Assembly: GCA_002841885.1 (NCBI GenBank)
Contig: PHBE01000002.1
Coordinates: 186,001 to 250,000, forward strand
From: Deltaproteobacteria bacterium HGW-Deltaproteobacteria-18
GTDB taxonomy: Bacteria; Desulfobacterota; Desulfovibrionia; Desulfovibrionales; Desulfomicrobiaceae
DNA: 64,000 nt
Reading direction: 5' to 3'
The notes under the pieces were generated by a model. That model was not told the DNA's origin, made no database searches, and saw nothing but the letters and a program-made list of their open reading frames with translations. A program made the position numbers and the translations under genes. This document shows positions 60,334 through 64,000 of the stretch, one piece after another (the stretch's first letter is position 1; every line of letters begins with the position of its first letter).

Positions 60334-61074
60334 ATGCCCCCCATCCTCGCCACCAACATCCACCCCACCACCTACCACGACGCCACCGCCGCAATCCTCG
60401 CGTGGACCGGGCGGGGGGAGAGTCGGAGCGTGTGTCTGGCCAATGTGCATGTAGTCATGGAGGCTTACGATGATCCTGCATACAGGGATGCGGTCAATGG
60501 GGCTGATCTGGTCGCGCCGGATGGCATGCCGCTGGTTTGGGTTTTACGACGGATGGGGCATGGCCTCAAAGACCGTGTATACGGACCGACGCTGATGCTG
60601 CGGGTGCTCGAAGACGCCGCCAAACAGGGGGTGCCGGTGGGCTTTTATGGAGCATCCTCTAACGTGCTGGTCGCGTTGGTTAAAAACGTGCAGCGCGAAT
60701 TTCCCGGACTCTGTGTCGTCTATTCTCATAGCCCGCCCTTTCGGGAACCGACGCAGGAGGAAGACGATGCGGCTGTGAGAAAGATCAACGCCTCCGGTGC
60801 GCGCATTCTCTTTGTCGGTCTGGGGTGTCCAAAGCAGGAGCTGTGGATGCACAAGCACAAGGGACGAGTGCAAAGCGTAATGCTCGGAGTTGGCGCGGCC
60901 TTTGACTTCCATGCCAGTGCGACCACGCAGGCTCCTTCATGGATGCAGGACCGGGGTCTGGAATGGCTGTTCCGCCTCTGCATGGAACCTCGCAGGCTTT
61001 GGAAAAGATATCTCAAGCATAATCCGCGCTTCGCGATTTTCTGTATTCTTGAACTGATGGGCCTGAAAAAATGA
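60334..61074 (+). CDS. WecG/TagA/CpsF-family glycosyltransferase
   Basis: A 246-residue GT26 enzyme. NGADLVAPDGMPLVWVLRRM is the family motif with the catalytic Asp region; VPVGFYGASSNVLVALVKNV and ILFVGLGCPKQELWMHKHKG are also diagnostic. It probably adds a sugar to the lipid-linked intermediate. The ATG touches the right heptamer array and has no ribosome site, which suggests that the array replaced the native leader or that translation depends on the upstream gene, 18 bases away. Confidence 0.9.
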   Translation: MPPILATNIHPTTYHDATAAILAWTGRGESRSVCLANVHVVMEAYDDPAYRDAVNGADLVAPDGMPLVWVLRRMGHGLKDRVYGPTLMLRVLEDAAKQGVPVGFYGASSNVLVALVKNVQREFPGLCVVYSHSPPFREPTQEEDDAAVRKINASGARILFVGLGCPKQELWMHKHKGRVQSVMLGVGAAFDFHASATTQAPSWMQDRGLEWLFRLCMEPRRLWKRYLKHNPRFAIFCILELMGLKK

Positions 61075-61299
61075 AATCGGAGTTCCGCAGAGGAGATGCC
61101 TTTAAAAAAACGGGATGCCTATCTGACCATGCCGGCAACAGCGCGAATGTCGGGCAATAGCGCGAAATTATTTATTCTCAGATAGTCAAAAATGCATAGA
61201 TCCCCTTCTTCAAGGGAATGACAGCTTATTGTAGTGACTTCATTGCTGGCACGAATCACAACAGGAGTTGTTAATAATGCAATATTCAGCGGAGAAACG

Positions 61300-62256
61300 A
61301 TGCGCATAGCGAATCGGAAAAGAGTTTTGGTCACGGGCGGCGCCGGTTTTTTGGGTTCCAATTTGTGCGAACGCCTGCTGCATGGCGGATGCGAGGTGCT
61401 GTGCGTTGACAACTTTTACAGCGGCGCGAAGGACAACATCAGCCATCTCGTGGGCAACCCCCGTTTTGAACTGATGCGACACGACGTGACCTTCCCCCTC
61501 TATGTCGAAGTCGACGAAATATACAATCTGGCCTGTCCCGCATCGTCCATCCACTATCAACGGGACCCGGTGCAGACGACCAAGACGAGCGTACACGGCG
61601 CCATCAACATGCTCGGTCTGGCCAAACGGACCAGGGCCAAGATTTTCCAGGCGTCCACCAGCGAGGTCTACGGCGACCCGGAAATCCATCCGCAACAGGA
61701 ATCCTACTGGGGCCACGTCAACCCCATCGGACTGCGATCCTGCTACGACGAGGGCAAGCGTTGCGCGGAAACCCTCTTCTTCGACTACCACCGCCAGCAC
61801 AGGTTGAGCATCAAGGTCGCGCGGATATTCAACACATACGGCCCGCACATGCACCCCAACGATGGCCGGGTCGTATCCAACTTCATCGTGCAGGCCCTGA
61901 GTGACGAACCCATCACGCTCTATGGCGACGGGAACCAGTCCCGCTCTTTCTGCTATGTGGACGACCTGATCGAGGCTTTTGTGCGTCTCATGGACAGCCC
62001 GGACGAAATCACCGGGCCGATCAATCTCGGCAATCCCAGCGAGATGACCATTCGCGAACTGGCCGAGACGATCATCGACATGATCGGATCGCGCTCTTCC
62101 CTCATTTATCTCCCGCTCCCCTCGGACGATCCGAGGCAACGCCGCCCCGACATTTCCCTGGCCAGAAAGTCCTTGAATTGGGAACCCGGAACGCCTTTGC
62201 GGGAAGGCCTTGCCCGGACGATCACGTATTTCAGGGAAATGCTGGGCAAGAAATGA
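61300..62256 (+). CDS. UDP-glucuronate decarboxylase (UDP-xylose synthase)
   Basis: A 318-residue extended SDR enzyme that converts UDP-glucuronate to UDP-xylose. ATG at 61300 follows [28 protein letters not shown] is the NAD site, and [20 protein letters not shown] with [20 protein letters not shown] holds the catalytic Ser, Tyr and Lys and is typical of UXS. DDGFQ-type tails are absent, so it is the single-domain form. It supplies a pentose donor for the polysaccharide. The gap 61075-61299 before it shows no gene. Confidence 0.92.
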   Translation: MRIANRKRVLVTGGAGFLGSNLCERLLHGGCEVLCVDNFYSGAKDNISHLVGNPRFELMRHDVTFPLYVEVDEIYNLACPASSIHYQRDPVQTTKTSVHGAINMLGLAKRTRAKIFQASTSEVYGDPEIHPQQESYWGHVNPIGLRSCYDEGKRCAETLFFDYHRQHRLSIKVARIFNTYGPHMHPNDGRVVSNFIVQALSDEPITLYGDGNQSRSFCYVDDLIEAFVRLMDSPDEITGPINLGNPSEMTIRELAETIIDMIGSRSSLIYLPLPSDDPRQRRPDISLARKSLNWEPGTPLREGLARTITYFREMLGKK

Positions 62257-62373
62257 GCGTGACATTCGCGCCTCAAGCGCAATGATGGCGTCTATTGATC
62301 GAGAGCAGCATTGCAGGAACGATCCGCAAATTTGAGAACAAGCACGGCATGCCATTTTCCTTCGCCCCACGCA

Positions 62374-62410
62374 AAAACGCCCCCGGCCAGACGACCAGGG
62401 GCGTTTTGTT
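62374..62410. terminator. Bidirectional terminator between UXS and CoA ligase genes
   Basis: AAAACGCCCC (62374-62383) pairs perfectly with GGGGCGTTTT (62398-62407) around a 14-base loop, with A and T runs on the two sides. It lies between convergent genes. Confidence 0.88.
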
Positions 62411-62427
62411 TGCGGATGAGAAAAAGC

Positions 62428-63714
62428 CTACATCTTGCGCCGGTCCACGATCCTGTCCCCGCTGCCCCTTTCGATGGTCCGCGGTTCCACCAGGCGGACC
62501 TCGAAGGCCACCCCCAGTTCCGTCTGCAGGCGGATGCGCACGTTTTCAAGAATGCGCTGGGACTGCTTGATGGAATCGGTGCAGAATGATTCCGGGGCTT
62601 CGAGCTTGATGGTGGCCAGATCCATGTGTCCGACCCGATCGAGAACGATCTGATAGTGCGGATCGATCAGACCCGTACCGGCGATTACCGCTTCGATCTG
62701 GGACGGGAAGACATTGACGCCATGAATGATGAGCATGTCGTCGCTGCGTCCCGGGATGCGGGTCATGCGCTTTAGTGTCCGCCCGCAGGCGCAGGGGGCG
62801 TCGATCAGGGTGGTCAGGTCCCCGGTGCGAAAACGGATCAGAGGGAAGGCTTCCTTGGTCAGGGTGGTCAGCACCAACTCGCCCTTGGCGTCGGCGGGCA
62901 GGACCTCTCCGGTCTGCGGGTCCACGATCTCGGCCAGGAAATGATCCTCGTTGATGTGCAGCCCGGCCCGCTCCAGACACTCCCCGGCCACGCCCGTGAT
63001 CTCGCTCAAGCCGTAATTGTCCGTAGCCAGGATGCCGAGACGGTCTTCGATCTCGCGGCGCGTCTCCTCGGTCCAGGGTTCGGATCCGAACAGGCCGAAG
63101 CGAAGGCTGAGCGCCGTCTTGTTGACCCCCATCTCGTCCAGGGTGTCTGCCAGATGCAGGGCGTAGCTCGGGGTGCATACGAGGGCCGTGGTGCGGTAGT
63201 CCTGCATGATGGAAATCTGGCGGCGCGGGTCCCCTCCGGAGCTGGGGATGACCGACGCGCCGATAAGCTCCGCCCCGGAGTGCACGCCGAAAGCGCCGGT
63301 AAACAGGCCATAGTTGAAGGCGATCTGCACGGCATCGTCCTTGGTCACCCCGCCTGCCGTGAGGATGCGCGCAGCAAGCTCGGACCAGCGGCGCACATCG
63401 CCGGAAGTGTAGCCCACCACCGTGGGTTTGCCGGTTGTGCCCGTGGACGCCTGCATACGCACAACGTCGCGCAGGGGAACGGCAAAAAGGCCGTAGGGAT
63501 AGTTTTGCCGCAAATCTTCCTTGGTGGTGAAAGGCAGCCGCTTCACATCTTCCAAAGATTGTACGTCATAGGGATCGATGCCCAGTTCCGCGAAACGCTT
63601 ACGGTACAGCGGCACGTTGCGCGCCACCCGGTTCAGGGTGGCCTGCAGGCGCTCCAGCTGCAAGAGTTCCAGCTCTCCACGCTCCATGCATTCATATTCG
63701 CTCTGCCAGTACAT
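62428..63714 (-). CDS. paaK: Phenylacetate--CoA ligase family protein
   Basis: A 428-residue AMP-forming ligase of the PaaK type. Diagnostic stretches are RMQASTGTTGKPTVVGYTSG (AMP-binding loop), DNYGLSEITGVAGECLERAG, LIRFRTGDLTTLI and GRSDDMLIIHGVNVFPSQIE, with the C-terminal GDRIVDRRKM. In sulfate reducers and archaea such ligases often activate aryl acids from aromatic amino acid fermentation. Context with a Liv amino acid transporter fits that role, but phenylacetate itself is not proven. Confidence 0.92.
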   Translation of the reverse strand: MYWQSEYECMERGELELLQLERLQATLNRVARNVPLYRKRFAELGIDPYDVQSLEDVKRLPFTTKEDLRQNYPYGLFAVPLRDVVRMQASTGTTGKPTVVGYTSGDVRRWSELAARILTAGGVTKDDAVQIAFNYGLFTGAFGVHSGAELIGASVIPSSGGDPRRQISIMQDYRTTALVCTPSYALHLADTLDEMGVNKTALSLRFGLFGSEPWTEETRREIEDRLGILATDNYGLSEITGVAGECLERAGLHINEDHFLAEIVDPQTGEVLPADAKGELVLTTLTKEAFPLIRFRTGDLTTLIDAPCACGRTLKRMTRIPGRSDDMLIIHGVNVFPSQIEAVIAGTGLIDPHYQIVLDRVGHMDLATIKLEAPESFCTDSIKQSQRILENVRIRLQTELGVAFEVRLVEPRTIERGSGDRIVDRRKM

Positions 63715-63750
63715 ATCTCCCCCTATAATCCCATAATTTCGGAATCATGC

Positions 63751-63875
63751 GCTGGACGCTTGAAAAGGTTCGAGTGCAAGGCGCAAGGGCAAAACGAGGT
63801 CGAAGCGTATCTTAATACGTGAGGCCTCGTTTTGGCCGCAGCAACGCAGCAATCGGGCCTTTTCAAGTGTCCAGC
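63751..63875 (-). repeat. Nested inverted-repeat element, copy 2
   Basis: Outer arms GCTGGACGCTTGAAAAGG (63751-63768) and CCTTTTCAAGTGTCCAGC (63858-63875) differ at one base. Inner arms CAAAACGAGG (63790-63799) and CCTCGTTTTG (63825-63834) are perfect. The right outer arm contains the livF stop codon. Read on the minus strand, the layout matches copy 1 at 47478. Confidence 0.82.
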
Positions 63876-64000
63876 TCGCGGCCCAGGTAGGCGCGTTGGA
63901 CGTCTCGGTTGGCCAGCAGTTCGTCGGCCGTGCCCTGCAGAATGACCCGTCCGTTTTCGAGCACGTAGCCCCGGTCGGCAATCTTGAGCGCGCTGCGGGC
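63863..64000 (-). CDS. livF: Branched-chain amino acid ABC transporter ATPase (LivF), C-terminal 45 residues
   Basis: The visible C-terminus reads [20 protein letters not shown] then [20 protein letters not shown] and RELDT, which is the characteristic LivF ending. The remainder lies beyond the window. The stop codon falls inside the right arm of the nested-hairpin element, so the final residues may come from the element. LivF powers uptake of branched-chain or related amino acids with LivGHMJK. Confidence 0.88.
   Translation of the reverse strand, partial: ARSALKIADRGYVLENGRVILQGTADELLANRDVQRAYLGRELDT

Noticed and set aside
61240-61262. TGGCACGAATCACAAC upstream of the UDP-glucuronate decarboxylase as a sigma-54 promoter
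   Set aside because: The -24 half is good but the -12 GC is missing at the required distance.
57353-62256. Diversity-generating retroelement suggested by the Avd-like four-helix gene
   Set aside because: No reverse transcriptase, template repeat or variable repeat is visible in the surrounding sequence.
1-64000. tRNA, rRNA, complete insertion sequences, prophage or replication origin
   Set aside because: I found no cloverleaf, rRNA core motif, transposase, integrase, phage structural gene or DnaA-box cluster in the window.

Overview
The window reads as chromosomal DNA of a GC-rich, anaerobic, sulfate-reducing deltaproteobacterium of the Desulfovibrionales, most like Desulfomicrobium or Desulfovibrio (inference; no marker gene is present). 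The signs are a LUD-type lactate dehydrogenase operon behind a sigma-54 promoter, a periplasmic CbiK cobaltochelatase beginning an anaerobic (early-cobalt) cobalamin operon, a futalosine-pathway menaquinone gene, two TRAP carboxylate transporters and a phenylacetate-type CoA ligase beside a Liv transporter. Gene density is high, many neighbours overlap by 1-4 bases, and I see no rRNA, tRNA, CRISPR array or complete insertion sequence.

Layout. 1-2793 (minus): a TRAP transporter (dctM partial, dctQ, dctP) behind a TetR repressor whose twin operator sits just downstream of its own promoter. 2818-13681 (plus): promoter, cobalamin riboswitch and a tightly packed operon: cbiK, a FecCD/BtuCD-type ABC importer with its binding protein, cbiL, cbiA, cbiD, a cbiE-cbiT fusion, a cbiF-cbiG fusion and cbiH. 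13695-16948: a glycosyltransferase divergent from a GGDEF diguanylate cyclase. 17030-26755: lactate and 2-hydroxyacid use: a second TRAP system (minus), a FAD/Fe-S D-lactate dehydrogenase, a HEAT-repeat protein, then lutC and a lutB-lutA fusion. 26900-46000: housekeeping: DsbD, GIY-YIG, hemolysin III, NYN, an M24 peptidase with mqnC, YkgJ, a J-domain protein, LolA, MFS, PilZ, panB/panD/panC with two small genes, the ABC-F protein Uup, a membrane zinc protease, a SagB-type nitroreductase, an AI-2E-type permease and an acyl-CoA synthetase. 46003-62256: a surface polysaccharide locus: Wzy/ligase-like proteins, a Wzc tyrosine kinase, a Wza export lipoprotein, CpsB phosphatase, a WcaJ-type initiating transferase, a flippase, glycosyltransferases and UDP-glucuronate decarboxylase. 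62428-64000: a CoA ligase and the end of livF.

The least expected structure is repeat DNA. (1) A GACCTAT-type repeat is dispersed at 26761 and 34078, and a composite copy lies in frame inside the CbiT domain at about 10748-10866. (2) Two nested-hairpin elements of about 122-125 bp with the same architecture lie at gene 3' ends (47478 and 63751). (3) A four-helix-bundle (23S-IVP/Avd-like) gene is bounded by inverted arrays of a GCGTRAY heptamer that supply the stop codons of two genes; it looks like a small inserted cassette in the polysaccharide locus.
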